Source of the DNA: Membranipora membranacea
Taxonomy: Eukaryota > Bryozoa > Gymnolaemata > Cheilostomatida > Membraniporidae
Assembly (NCBI GenBank): GCA_914767715.1
Contig: OU612072.1
Location: forward strand, 3,162,001-3,226,000
DNA: 64,000 nt
Direction: 5' to 3'
Below the pieces are notes generated by a model. The model saw only the letters and a list, made by a program, of their open reading frames with translations. It had not been told where the DNA came from and did no database searches. Positions 11,709 to 24,368 of this stretch are shown here, one piece after another. The first letter of the stretch is position 1; each line of letters opens with the position of its first letter. Both the position numbers and the translations under genes were made by a program.

Positions 11709-13790
11709 GTGAATTATGTACATGAATATACAGGAGAAGATAACTCTAATATGATGATTTGTCAAACAAAATCCCCATTACTAGTTACTATTTCTGAAAT
11801 GCAGATTTTGATAGAGGCAAGTTTTATTGAGGAGAAATGCTTTTATGGGCATATTATACATTGAGAGTGAAGATATAGGACACTAATATACATTGAGAGT
11901 GAAGCCATATAATATATGCAATTAGCAACCCCTGATATCTTACAAGTGGTGACGTTGGGTGATTATCATGGTAGTAGCAAAAAAGTCATCGGAGAACATA
12001 GGAAAACATCTGTGAAAACATGTGGATCAGTCTATTGGTGACCAAGTCCTTTATAGCAGAACCGTATACAGTAGAGCATAGCCACCCACTTTGACACCAA
12101 AGATCATTTTCGGGAAAGGCAGGGTGGTCCTTGTCACAACAATTCATGTGTTATTGGTTTTTCATTCTGCTCTATTGAAGTGCAAATGAACTAATTATAA
12201 CTTATAATATCTAAGCACATAGTCAAGATTGCGTGATGATACTGAGTAATTATACTTTTTATTTTCATAAGCCACACAATAATCATATTGATCAGCCTGT
12301 ATAAAAGCACAAGTAAGTCCAACAATGTAGTTGGTAGATATTTATAAAACAATTCATTGCTTCAGGTATTGATAGTGTAGATGCGTAATATCAGCCAATA
12401 TTTTACTAAAATCAGGGGTAGTTTATAAGCATACATACATCTGCAACTTTGATTCACTTATGGTGTTTATGAAATAAAACTGACCTACATTAGATGAGTT
12501 GAATTTTGGCAGGAGGAAAAGTTTGACATTTCACAATCTGAAATTTATCGATAGACTACATTTACTTTGAAAAGCTCTCTATCATTTCTACGAAAGTACC
12601 AGCTAGTACCAGCTTGATGGCTGTGTCTTTCAGCTCGAAGACACAATTCATGTTGATTGGAGAGTCTGTTGTGACCTTCTGCACAAGATGGACTAGAATC
12701 TATCGATCATGAGGCAGCTTCAGTCCATAGCAAGAGTTATTCTCAGCAATCACAGAAATCGGTAGATGCATCCCTAGAAGAAAAGATAAAAATGCCAACT
12801 TTCAGCTGAGCAGACCGGGGGCAACTTAAGGACGTCTTATCACCGGTTGTCCCCTCATTGAACTTACATGTCAAAGAGAGAACAACTCTATGATTTGTCT
12901 CAATTTGAAGTGAAAAAAAGACAGGGAGCAGGGAGGGTATCCCACCCGTCCTCCCTGCCGAAAAGGAGACTCCCTGATGAGACAGAAACAAACAAACCGC
13001 AGCTTCTTCCCTAATGATATTGAAAATGCTTTGACCACCCCCTAGCTAATAGCTGTTGGTTGATCATTGTGCGGGTCTCTAAAGGTCGAATGTTTCAGAA
13101 TTTATTTCATATCTTTCACCTACAACTAGGGCATATGCCTCCAATCGGACAAATTATCCTGTCACAGTATCATATGACATAAGGTTATGCTTTAGATACA
13201 CACAGACCATCCTTGGTATTAAATCTAACTGCTAACTGCACGGTAGGTAAGTCTTTTGGACAAGAGCGATCAACTTCTAGCATGTCATGGCAAGATTGGC
13301 AGTCTTTTCTCAAGATCAGCTTCCAATATTGGAACTGTTTGTTTGACATGCTAGCTTCCTAGTCACTTTTGGTCCCGCACCACATGTATCTCTTCACACC
13401 CAGTTGTGAGATGCCTAGCGAGTTTGGAGGTATTGAAACATGTTTTTTATGCACATTATACTCATCAAGCCCAAGGGTCTCGCAGTTATAAAATTGAAAT
13501 TAGGACAGATTATTTGTAAAATAATATTTGCTACCGCAGGCCTGTACAATGCAGGTCCCTGACCGGCAATAGTATGACGAAAAATTATCAGATAAATTTG
13601 AAAGTGGGATTCTGAAGTATTGAACAATGAAGTGGTTTGATTCAACATATGTCTCAATATATATATATATATATCACTGACCTTAGTCTACACAGTTCTT
13701 CACCATTATAAATAAACATGCTGCATAACATCAGTATACTAATACTGCAAACCTGAGCAAGGAGTCTGGAAATCATCTGAATTAAAAAAA
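11709..13790. other. No gene recognised
   Basis: Unique-looking AT-rich sequence with a short (TA)n tract at about 13659-13672. Open frames here are short and show no protein-like composition or splice-site support. Confidence 0.35.
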
Positions 13791-13797
13791 TGAAATA

Positions 13798-14020
13798 TAA
13801 AATTTGTGGGGACGGTGAAATGGTGCAATCGGTTAGCGGGCTTGCTATTCACTGCCAGGCGATTGGTGCCGCAGGATTTGTGAGTTCAAATCCCGTTGGG
13901 GGAGCTTTCAAGATTGATTGTTCCAGCCCCCAGCACCCATCGGGTGTATACCTCTTCTATAAAATGGGGAACCATTGTTACTGCCAGTTAAACACATTAG
14001 TGGTTTGTTTACTCCAACCC
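13798..14020 (+). repeat. tRNA-derived SINE-like element
   Basis: The 5' part resembles a tRNA gene with RNA polymerase III promoter boxes: A-box-like TGGTGCAATCGGTTAGCG at about 13820 and B-box GAGTTCAAATCCCG at about 13882. Spacing is longer than in a normal tRNA and no cloverleaf closes, so it is a repeat head rather than a working tRNA. It is followed by a body with a small hairpin (CACCCATCGGGTG). The 3' end is not clearly defined. Confidence 0.6.
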
Positions 14021-14029
14021 TAGAATGTA

Positions 14030-16350
14030 AGGAAGTGTAATTTTGTGGCAGCAGGGAGGCTACATGTGATATGGAATTTCTACAGATAGTCTGTTACGAT
14101 ACTCAAAACAAATTTTTTTCACATTTTTAGTCACATTGAAGAGAATTTCTAGCCCCTAACTACTTAGGGGTGTATATCCTCTCTTCCTAAGAGCACAAAA
14201 AAACCCGTGTTTATAGAGGATAGGTTCTTTTGAACTACCCAAGAGGAGTTATAATAAAATGGCTTTGTGGAAATTGGGGTGTCCTAACATAAAGTCACCT
14301 CCTAACTAGCTTATTTATTTAAGGAAGGATGTACACAAACCAATTATGAAAACTTGAGGCGTTGCGTGAAGTGACATGATGAGATCGTACTGTTTTTTTC
14401 CAGTACTGGTAGTGGAAAATTCAGTCTTCCTCCAATATGATTGGATGATATTTTTGCTCGTTTTGTTTCCATGTACGTGGTTGTAGAACCATGATTAATT
14501 TTTTTTATCGAGGTGCATATGGGGACAAGCCATACTACAGGAATAACAGAAAAATAGGTAGCAACAGGTGCTCAGTAAAATCCCGCCTCCAGCCGCGCGA
14601 TGTATATAATACGGTTCGACCAAAGCTGTGGGCTCACTCTCGGTGTAGTAGTGATCACGAAAGTTTTGTACGGGTACTCTCGAGAACAGAACAGAGAGGA
14701 ATGTTAATGATTGTAATTGTTCCTCACTTCAACATGGTTGCATTTTTCTATGTATTGTTAGGAGTTTTTAAGATATAAATGGACCAGCGGGTAGGGCACT
14801 CATCTATTTGAGGTTTGCAGTGAAGTTTTATAAAGAACAACTTGCTGATAGCCCTCTGTTTACAGCCTAATTCTGTCGCCAGAAGTGTCTTAAACATGAG
14901 GCAAGTGGTATGATCAACACCTACTCCCACCTTATGATCATTCAGGGATTATGAGGCAACTGAGATATGTCTAGAACATATCACTCGCAGCATGTAATGC
15001 CAAAAGTTATCAAAATTACCTTAACATAAAGTCTCTTTCCCATGTATCCCACTCTTTGGATAGTCATGATCACGCATGCAGCATTGTCCTTGCATGATAT
15101 GATGAAAGTAATCGACCTGTATTAACTCACAGATCGAATTAACTTTTTGTGACACTCAGTTCTACAAGTACCAATAACAAACACAATCATTGCCAAGCTA
15201 CTTCAAAAAAACGCCTGCGATGGATTTTTGAGGTAAGATACAAACAATTGGACATCGTTTGACAAACTGATCAATGATGAGGATACAGATATATTAGTTG
15301 TTCCGCAATTGATGAATCAAATTGAATTACTGGAGCTCAATGGGAAAAAATGAATAACCGGTGATTTTGAACATAAAATGTCATAATCATGTCATAATTT
15401 GACACTAATAACCTTACCACCTAGCAACTCAAGCTTTCTTCACATTATTCGGCAATTTTTTAAGATTTGTGACTAGGTCAACTTACAATGGCTTTTGCTT
15501 GTTAGACCAATGAACTACCTCATTGGTTAGACAGGCATATTGTATAGTGCTGAGTACTGCAGACGAAACAGTGGCATTTACTGTGAGTAACCAGTGGAGA
15601 TCTGACATCTTCGCTACCACGCATCTAAAATGGCAAGTGGTCTTCAACCTCATTTCAAAAGTTGCACTAAATTACTTCAATTATACATGGACAATCAGTG
15701 CAACCAAATATGCTACTTCTCAGCAATGTGTTTAGAGATAATTTTATATTTCCAAGGCAAAGAGCTGCAAGGAGGCCGCTTTTTTTGTAGTGCAAGTATT
15801 TCACTATTGGGATTAATGCACTATAAGCTGTCTAACAAATAATTCTGTGGGCCAAAACCAAGAACCAAGGATCTCCATGACCAATTCATCAGCTTTAATG
15901 ATGAAAGAGGCGGTAAGTACATTAACACTAAGCTGTGCAGTGTAGGCATATGGCCCAAGTGTTATTTTTATTTCCAACGGTTCACTGCCTAGCGTGCTGG
16001 TCTATGAAACTTAATTATAGCATCTGAATGATGTGGAGCACAATTAATTCAGGTTTAAATGGGTGGACTTCTAGCCTCATGACCTATCTATAGGCAAAAG
16101 GGCTCCACCACCCTCACCCTGCTTGCACTCTCACTGCTCACATATAGCTAGCGTTAAATTTTATTCAAAGTTACCTTCTCAATAAGTGTGAGCAGACAAC
16201 TCAGCAAACAAATCATCTAAAGCATATTTTTACACAGGGTCTGACATATGCTGAAGTAATCTTATGGGAAAAATGAAAAATCCACAGACATCCTTGTCAT
16301 CCAGACTTGATTTTCCTAAAAAACTAGAGGTAGCCTACTCACACTGATCT
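14030..16350. other. No gene recognised
   Basis: Mostly AT-rich. I found no exon supported by both composition and splice sites, and no element with clear ends. Confidence 0.35.
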
Positions 16351-16355
16351 TTGTC

Positions 16356-16565
16356 TCAGTCGCAGTTCTCAATGAATAGAAATGAGTATGAAGACCACCA
16401 ATCGCTCTTCTCACAGTCAAACCATCGCCAGTAAGAGAAAACAACCTTTTTCCTGCAACAAGCAAATATCATGCACTTACAGGCCCAGGTAATATCCATA
16501 CTGTACATTGTTTTTTCTGCATATTCTTTCAATGCAATGTGGGTTATGATCTTCCGAAGTAATAC
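16356..16565 (-). CDS. Possible last two exons of an unknown gene
   Basis: A frame reading NPHCIERICRKNNVQYGYYL reaches a good donor (GGCCT|GTAAGTGC at 16480). The next exon (16356-16452) starts after a CTTGTTGCAG acceptor, joins in phase (CT+G) and reads KKVVFSYWRWFDCEKSDWW, ending IENCD and a stop. The predicted tail is rich in Cys and aromatic residues. No family is recognised and upstream exons were not found. A competing frame of the second exon is also open to a GTGAGT donor, so the model is tentative. Confidence 0.25.
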   Translation of the reverse strand, partial: VLLRKIITHIALKEYAEKTMYSMDITWACKCMIFACCRKKVVFSYWRWFDCEKSDWWSSYSFLFIENCD

Positions 16566-17938
16566 AGTCAGAAGCAATACTATGGATAAATTGACAAATT
16601 TCTAGTAATCTGAATACAACTACATGTACATTTCTAAGAACCACCAAGCCTCACTACTTCCAGCTTTCTAAAGTGGAGATCGTAAGAAGGAGGGGTGTAT
16701 AGTTTATGTATGATTAAGTTAGCTTGAAAAATCTTTTTTTTTGTCATTTAGCCATATGGCGTAAACAAACCAAAGCTCAATTTTGGTGTGATATGAAGTG
16801 AATTTGTATGAATATCATAACAAGAACTTTTTTATCACACCTTCTAATGTAGGCTACAGCAACTGTGCTCGATCAAACCAGCAAGTAAGCTAGTGGAAAA
16901 ACATCGGTATTTTGTAGCTGGTAACAGCAGTGTAGTGTAGTGTTATTATGCCCATACATAGCTATAGCAATTACAGGAGCAAACAAATTTTGAGAATTCC
17001 ATCGACCATTGATATTTCTGTGGTCGAGTACAAAATCAATTACGACACGGACAATGCTTAAGGATATGTCCCCATTGATTCCCCAACAACCAATGTAAGA
17101 GGAATTAACTGAGCGTTAGGCGATCTACTGACCAAGGAAGCCTTTGAAGCACAGCACATGTTGTTCCAAATGAGTACAAATAAATGGCATTTTTATATCG
17201 AATTAATATTAATTAAAGTCACTCATTGTTGTGCTTTTGTACGGTGAGTGAGTATAATGCGACCACACGCAGGTCCCATGTCCCGAGGGCCGTAACATCC
17301 ACACACAACTCATCACAACCCAGGGTTAATGTGTTGTGCGCCATGTGACGCATGGGGTTGGATCAAGTTGAAGTTAAAAGTTTAGTTTGAACGCACCAAA
17401 CCGACCAAGACCTTGACAAGATTATGAACTTGAGTTCCTACCTAAGCTTATATATATAATGTAAAATAAGGCTTGCAAGTAAGTCCCAGGCCAGGGGCAC
17501 CATGGGACTATCGGCATCTGGAGAACAAACAAGCATGTAATAGTATACTTCGCCAATCCGATGTCCATTGGCAAAGTAAGCCTGTCTTGAAAAGCTTTGT
17601 TTGAGGGTGGGCGCCGAAAAAAGCTTGTCAAGACAGGCTATGGGCATGGCAAAGTATACATGCTTATAACCTCCACACAGTCACTGATCTAAGCACACAA
17701 TACAGCACTAACTTGAGTAAGTGTAACGTGTTGGTATATAACAGCAGAGTATTGGTTTAGTTCAGTGAGTGGGGAGGCTACTAGACTTGTAACTAGTACG
17801 CTGAGTAAGTAATAGTAATAGTAATACCTACAGTAAAGTCATAGGCATCTGGAGTTACAAGCATATATACTTTGCCAATGACCATGATCATGGACATTGG
17901 TCACCCATCCTAGTCCTTTCCAAGCAAGGTATAGGCCA

Positions 17939-18152
17939 TAGGCATCTGGAGTTACAAGCATGTCCAGTATCAACCATACATACTGGACATGCTTGTTGTA
18001 TTTGTAACTCCAGATGCCTATCTATTTATGGTAAAGGCATGGGCCCCTGGGACTTACATGTCTTTCTTTGCCAATGTCCAGTATCAACCACCCCAAAAAA
18101 CACTTATACTGGTCATTGGCAAAGTAAAGACATGTAAGTCCCAGGGACCCAT
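17939..18152. repeat. Two adjacent hairpin elements
   Basis: 17939-18021 is a foldback with arms TAGGCATCTGGAGTTAC and CATGTCCAGTA plus their complements. 18039-18152 is a second, with arms ATGGGCCCCTGGGACTTACA and CTTTGCCAATG plus complements. Their internal motifs (CATTGGCAAAGTA, GTCCAGTAT) are shared, so they belong to one family. A third, diverged member is at 40214-40351, and single arms occur near 17470-17660 and 17840-17900. Confidence 0.7.
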
Positions 18153-20284
18153 TACTTAGTTACTGTTAGTGAAGTAATGATGATTATTATTATTATTTAT
18201 ATATACATACAAACATTGGAAATATTTAGCTGAATTAGTGAGTGCTACTACTATACAAGGATGGAAACTGTTACCTGAAACTGGAAAGGAAAACACTACA
18301 GCAGTATAGTCTTAATTAGCAGAGTATGCAGCTACGGCAGACGAGCTGCGCCAGGGGAGAAAATAATTTCAGATGGCGCAGCTCGGCTAGAGGCAATTTA
18401 CATGTGGCGCAGCTCGGCTAGAGGCAATTTATGTGTGGCGCAGCTCGGCTAGTTTCAAAATTTGTTACCAAGAGCACATGATTCCCAGTATTGATAGACT
18501 TGTAAAAACTTGCTCATCTGTCGGAACTGATAAAGGAGCGGGAATTTATCACAGCTCTATTGTTCAAGGTGTAGCTGAAAAAGCAAGAGGACTATTTTAC
18601 ATAAGTTGAAGTGGCAGTCACAGCAGGGAGTCACAGTCAGTGTTTGAGAAGTTGCTTGACTTTCCTTACCTATGATATGGCTGTAAGTATAGTATAGTAT
18701 TCTTCACAATAAGGTATGAAAGTTATATTACTAAGGTAGTGATTAAGTATCATTATCATCATCATCATGTGAAGGAATGATTGGATTGGATGTGTTGATC
18801 ATTTGAATAGGGCTACTTGTCTTACTTACTACTTCTACTTGTTGTCCTACCTACTTCTCTCTTCTACCAAGGAGTATCAGCTTCCCTGGTTGCTCCTTGC
18901 TTCTACCACTCACATCATTGCATTTTCTTATTTTGGTTGGTTTGGGCTCTATTGTGTGGGTGCACAAACAAAGCAATGAACTGCCCAATGTTTTGATAGT
19001 TGGTAATGATGTTGATGAAATATGTATCAATCAAGAGTGACTACTCACACTCACAGGCTACCTAGTACTAGTACTACAGGCTGCTACTGAGTGAGGAATG
19101 GTCACAGGCCTACTCCAACATCGGGGTCAATGGCAGTTAGTATTTGACTGCCCTTTTGGGTTTTTTGTTGTTTGAAACCCAACCAGGGGGGGGGGGGAGG
19201 GGCAGTCAAACATTGCCACAGACCAACCCAGGCTTTGGAGTAACTCGTGTATACAGTGTATACAATGCAAGGTGTATAGTCATGTCTGCTAGATGTAGGG
19301 CAAATACTGCAAGCGTAGAGAGGGCTTTAGAGCTCATCAAGTTACTTTGTTTAAAGTTTGACTGTGATTAATGTGTCAGTAATCTGTCCAAATAACATTT
19401 TGTATTTTTACATGTTTTATTTTACAGCCTGTATGATTATGAAGGAGCATTTTAGAGATTAACCAGAGATAAGCCATAGGAATCATATGCAATCATCAAT
19501 AGACTGACTCAATCTTTGATCCCGTATAAACCTCAACATGTATCAGGATTGCATTGGTAAGACCAAGGAGTTAGAGGGAACTTCTTGGTAAGACAGTGGT
19601 GGTTCACTTAGCCGGATTTAAGATGCTGAGACTTCGCCAAGTAAAAGTATTTTCCTATGAACAACTAGAGATCCATGAAATTTTATACACAATAATAATG
19701 CCATAGCACAGCTAGTCTCCTAGTCTTGCAACATCTAACTGTAAGTTGTAGATGATAATTCAATGTCAAGCATGCAACTTCAGTTAGTATCCAATGCTGT
19801 TAATAGTGATACCTAGGGAGTTTTTGCGGTATCAATTTGATGAACAAACTTCATCAGGGTGCTTGGTCACTGGGTGCAGGCCCCAGAGAACTGAGAAGAA
19901 GGTTCATTGCATAAGGCAGTCCTCGCACCCTGCTATACTCTGCTTAAATCTATCAATAATAACCAGATCAAATGATTCACAGTGTTTTGTGCTGATCATT
20001 TTTATTTTTAGGTACATTGAATATAATATGTATAACGGCCACAGGTATTCTGGCTCGTAGTCACATTGATCCAACTTTTTTGGGTCAAACCAAACGCATA
20101 TCCTTACTCCAACTTTGGAGAGTGATAGTAAGTCCTTGGGTGAACAAAAGATATCAGGGAGTATGTATGATCAAGGAGTTGGGGACAAAATATAACATTT
20201 GTCCCTAACTCCCTGGTATGATTGTATCAGACATATGAGTTGTCCTCTCAACTAAAATCAATCCTCCTCCCAAGGTAGTCTGGA

Positions 20285-20400
20285 CATTTAGCTCAATTAG
20301 ACAATTCGTGCACAAATCGTTTACTCAGAATGCATAGGTATAGTTCTATCTATGAGAGAGTGATTTGGGAACGAGACCTAAGTAGGGCACCTAAGCTGTT
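20285..20400. repeat. Diverged relative of the 11-171 repeat
   Basis: Shares with the left edge of the window the ordered blocks CAATTAGACAA, AAATCG, ACTCAGAATG and TATAGTTC. Only one arm of the foldback is well preserved. Immediately upstream (about 20168-20214) is a small hairpin formed by CAAGGAGTTGGGGACAAA and its complement. Confidence 0.4.
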
Positions 20401-20912
20401 TTTTATTCAAAGAAGTTTCAGTCACTGTTGACAAAATTGTCATCTATCTATGCGTTATTCTGTAGACTAAACAGCCAAGTCATATCATCCCTGCATGAAT
20501 ATAGATGGTAATACAGCTGTCACAAAAATGCGTCAAGTGAACTTTCTTAGGCATAGTATAATTATTATTGTGCTTAAATTACGTTACACAAAACAAATAA
20601 CGAAAAAAGAAATAAAGGAACCAGTTATGTCAGCTCCTCAACAACAAACAAACATGGTATGTAAGAAGAAAAAATAAAAATCTGACCAGAGAGAAAACTT
20701 TGATAATAATTTGGTACCCACTTACAGATTACAGTTGTCAAGTCAGTTCACCGGTGTATTTGTTGTCTATTAGAACTCACGATTGATTTGAATCAGCTTA
20801 TCAGTGGCACTTTGGGCATTTACAATTCAAATGTGCATGACTGCTTGAGGTCTAAACTGATAACCTGACCCACAAGCAATCAAAAAAATCAATAGATACT
20901 AAGACCGAGGAG

Positions 20913-21690
20913 TTAGACTTCTGTAAAGAGGTCATCTGGGCTTCTTTGTGGCACTACGTTGCAGACTCGTATCTCATGGTTGATCGGCAAGTTGCGTGTC
21001 GGCATATTGATCATCCAGATGACTTTATTTCCAACAATATTATGATAGACCACTGGGCCATAGGCTGGTTTTAATTTTGTTGTCATCACCTTGTCTTCAA
21101 CCGTTCTGAAAGGGAAAATTATAATAGGATCAATTAATGCAGAAACCCAATGAGATGCTCAACTGTGAAAAAAAGTTCATATTCCTGGGTTAGAGATAGA
21201 ACTAAGAGGTCATTGAATGAAAGAATTGAATGTAATGTGAAAGCCAAACATTGCTACATACCCAGACAGATTTTGGAGTAGGACCATTGGGTCATAGATA
21301 GATAAGATAGTAGTCTGCCAGTGAGGTGCTGCTGCATCATCATCAACATTCCACCAATTCTTTGACTCCCATTCACTGTAACAATGAGTGATTCAATGAC
21401 AAAAATTAAATACATACATACATAGATTCTACAGATTGGTCCAGGAACTGTCTGTAGTGAAAGATCAAGGAGTGCTCCTAGCTAGTCCCTGCTGGTCCTT
21501 GGAAAGATAGATTGGTTGGTGACAATCAGAACAGTTCACCTGATAGACTCCTCTCCTCTGCATATATCTTTTCTAAGGTGGCTCTATGTTTCGAATGTCT
21601 GGTAGTGATAACATTAAAAAGGTCACCTTTCAGTGCTCAGGCCAGTGAGTGATGCTCTAACCTCAAAGTCAGGCCTATTATCAGACTCAG
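20913..21690 (-). CDS. 3' end of an unrecognised spliced gene (three exons)
   Basis: Three exons join in phase: 21627-21690 (acceptor TTGATAG, donor AAAG|GTGACC), 21262-21375 (acceptor ATTGTTACAG, donor TGG|GTATGT) and 20913-21105 (acceptor CCCTTTCAG). The protein segment runs SDNRPDFEVRASLTGLSTES, then EWESKNWWNVDDDAAAPHWQ, then IYDPMVLLQNLSG, and ends RSPDDLFTEV and a stop. Trp-rich and hydrophilic, with no transmembrane segment in this part. I do not recognise the family. Earlier exons should lie above 21690, but there the sequence is occupied by the inverted-repeat array and the transporter duplication, so the gene may be truncated. About 121 residues are visible. Confidence 0.55.
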
Positions 21691-23936
21691 CTATCAAGAT
21701 GGTGCAGACTTAGTTGTTAACAATCATACCTCCAAAACCCAAGTTGACTCTAACTTTTTCCGACTGAGTAGTGACAGACTATCAAATTCATGAGTTGTGT
21801 TCTCATGGCTTCAAAATTTGAAACTAGCCGAGCTGCGCCACACATAAATTGCCTCTAGCCGAGCTGCGCCACATGTAAATTGCATGTAGCCGAGCTGCGC
21901 CATTCCGAATAATTTTTACCACATGGCGCAGCTCGTCTGCCGTAGCAGCTTTACAGAGCTTCTTCATGATCAATTAACCAATTAGAATGTGCTTTCCTAA
22001 TTTCCGCAATTTAGTCATTTCATCGTAAAACTGAGAAACACGCGTGCTAACGCGTACTTTCAAGAGATATTCCGCATTTCCGCGTTTTAGTGAACCCCAG
22101 AGAACGACAATGACATTAGCCTTGGTCTCAGCAGCTACGGGCAGCTGCTAAAAACTCACAATGCAAATAAGAACTTAAGCTAAATATAATATTTTTAGAG
22201 AAGACAACTCCAAATTTAAGTATATTGCAAATATCTCATTAATGCCCCGAGTAAGCAATGGTACAATAGTACCATTGGATAGAGCACACTTTTCTCCATA
22301 TGTATGCCAAGTTTCATCCTGTTAGGCAAATTTTCATGTCACTTGAAAGATAAATCACTCTAGCCACCAGCCTATAATTGATATTAAATCTAATAAATCG
22401 TAATTAAAATGAAATATATACTGAGGTTCTAGAGTCTGGACTTACAACAGTAATGCTGAATTTAGCTTTCTCTCAGCCGCCCGATTCTCGTTGGTATTGT
22501 GTGTGAGAGACAAAAAGGGGCCCTGAGATGAAGCTAGCCAAAACCTAGTGTAACATCTCAGCAGTCTGCACATGATATAAAATATTATATCTTTTCTGTA
22601 TAGTGCGCCTTACGTGTATTTACAAACTTATATTATTGTCCTACTAACATCTCTGGTGTTTTTGTGAGCTTAACTTACCCATTCTGATTGTCATTATAAT
22701 GATGACTGTAACTGGACCGAACTGACTGATTGTATAGTATATAAACAGCTGACCAGTGGCTGAGACTATTGATAATGCGCTGGAGTGAAGCAGGAAAGCC
22801 GGATACGTACATTATCAAATAAATGTTTGCCAGAAGTTATCATCAAATGTTCAGAATGGTTTGCCTAAACCCTGGCTGTAGCGAGTTTTCTGTTGTGCTT
22901 GCCAGCAGACAAGCTGGCACGGCCACACTAGCTTTGCAAGGATTATAGCTGAAGATGTCATCAAATTGTTCAAAAATAAGTAATTTTAGCTTTCTAGCAA
23001 ACTTATCGTTACATATGTGACTCACTTCACCATGAAGCTTATAGTTGCCCTCATTGTTCCTTGTTCTAATATACTGATAAATGTGAAAAGTGTTGTGAAG
23101 ACATTAACACCGGTCATCATCTGCTATGAGGTCATCTTATATCGAGAGAACAACTCCCCCTGCCAGTTACTCGTAAAACCGTCAAACGCCATGTAACCTA
23201 TCAATAAAAGCAATTCTGAGCCTATCGGAGGTGGATGGATGGGTTTTTGAAACCCACCGATCCCTGACAGTCTGCCAAGGCTAGCCTGTTAGCCTGTCTT
23301 GACAAGCCTTGTTAGGGGGGGGGGGGGGGTGAAGGGAAACCCCCTAACTGCCTGTCATAGATGTGTGTTCAGTTTCAACTAGTTACAATCCCAAATATGT
23401 AATTGAATTGGACCGAATACTTTGAGTGAGAGACATATGAATCTTTACCTGTCGGTGGATTCCTGGGAAACACAGAAGTTTGTGTTTTGTAGCGGAAACT
23501 CATTTTCCCCTATTTCCAAGAAGTTACTTTCTATCCTTAGTGAAAACAATTAGGCAGGAGGGCAGTGGTTACCATAATTTAAAGGAACTGTTGCGTCAGA
23601 ATTGTGCTATTCCATAAAACCACTAGAAGAGGCAGCAATAACTTAGAAATGCACTTCTCGAGTGTTTGCCGAGAGGTAAAGTAGCTGTTCAGTCACTAGA
23701 TTGGAGAAATCTTTTTAAAATCTATGAGGTAGCTTATTATGTGGAAGGGCTTACAGGCCATTAGGAGGATACCAGAATATGTGGTCTCAGTAGCTGATGT
23801 ATGATTACTGCTTGTATCATCGTTTGTTTCATGATCAGAGAAGAGAAATAGCGCTGTACCAGCCGACAACATGGCCGCTGTTACATACTCATATGTCTGA
23901 TATGTCTTCTTAGATACGATCATACCCATTAACATC

Positions 23937-24012
23937 ACAGGTATAACCTACAGAAAAAAAGGAGACATCACAGGTATAACCTACAGAAAATATGAAAAAT
24001 CACAGGTATGAT
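23937..24012. repeat. Short intronic minisatellite (copy A)
   Basis: About two units of ATCACAGGTATAACCTACAG followed by an A-rich linker. The unit contains the exon-6 acceptor sequence of the transporter (CTACAG read on the plus strand, CTGTAG on minus), so the repeat seems to have arisen from the splice-acceptor region. The homologous site in copy B is expanded (57568-57812). Confidence 0.7.
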
Positions 24013-24368
24013 CTGCAGTAGATAGCCTACAAATACCACAGATATAAACTACAGGAAAAAACCTCCGAAATTAGCAAAGCTCATTGTCAGAGCAAAAATA
24101 ATCATCTGTTTGATCACCACCGCTCAAAAATCGCTTTCTGTGAAGAAGTTTTAAATTGGCCAGAAATTGCAAACTCTAACCAGAAATATTGAGAAATTGG
24201 TTCATCATCAAAATCTCGAAATCAAAACAACTTCCAACATGGTTGCAAAGAGTTGAGAAATTTTGACATAAATTAGCTTGCCATAAATAATTATGCCTCC
24301 TATCACCGCACCTCAGTGCAGTCATTGTCTGAATAGACAGACAACAACATTATTATGCATGCCATACT

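Larger units (their letters stand above)
18331..21946. repeat. Inverted terminal arrays bounding 3.6 kb
   Basis: At the left (18331-18455) GCTACGGCAGACGAGCTGCG is followed by three copies of TGGCGCAGCTCGGCTAG, each separated by an AGGCAATTTA.TGTG linker. The same arrangement occurs inverted at the right (21819-21946). This is the architecture of a DNA transposon with subterminal transposase-binding repeats, or of two separate foldback elements. The interior contains three exons of an apparently ordinary gene (20913-21690) and no transposase, which favours two solo insertions or capture. No clear target-site duplication is seen. Confidence 0.6.

Noticed and set aside
14491-14778. 95-codon plus-strand frame
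   Set aside because: No domain, no splice support, and mixed composition; length is within what chance gives in this region.
22843-23025. 60-codon minus-strand frame MSHICNDKF... and its twin at 56556-56738
   Set aside because: It lies in the intron between two transporter exons. Conservation reflects the duplication, not coding.
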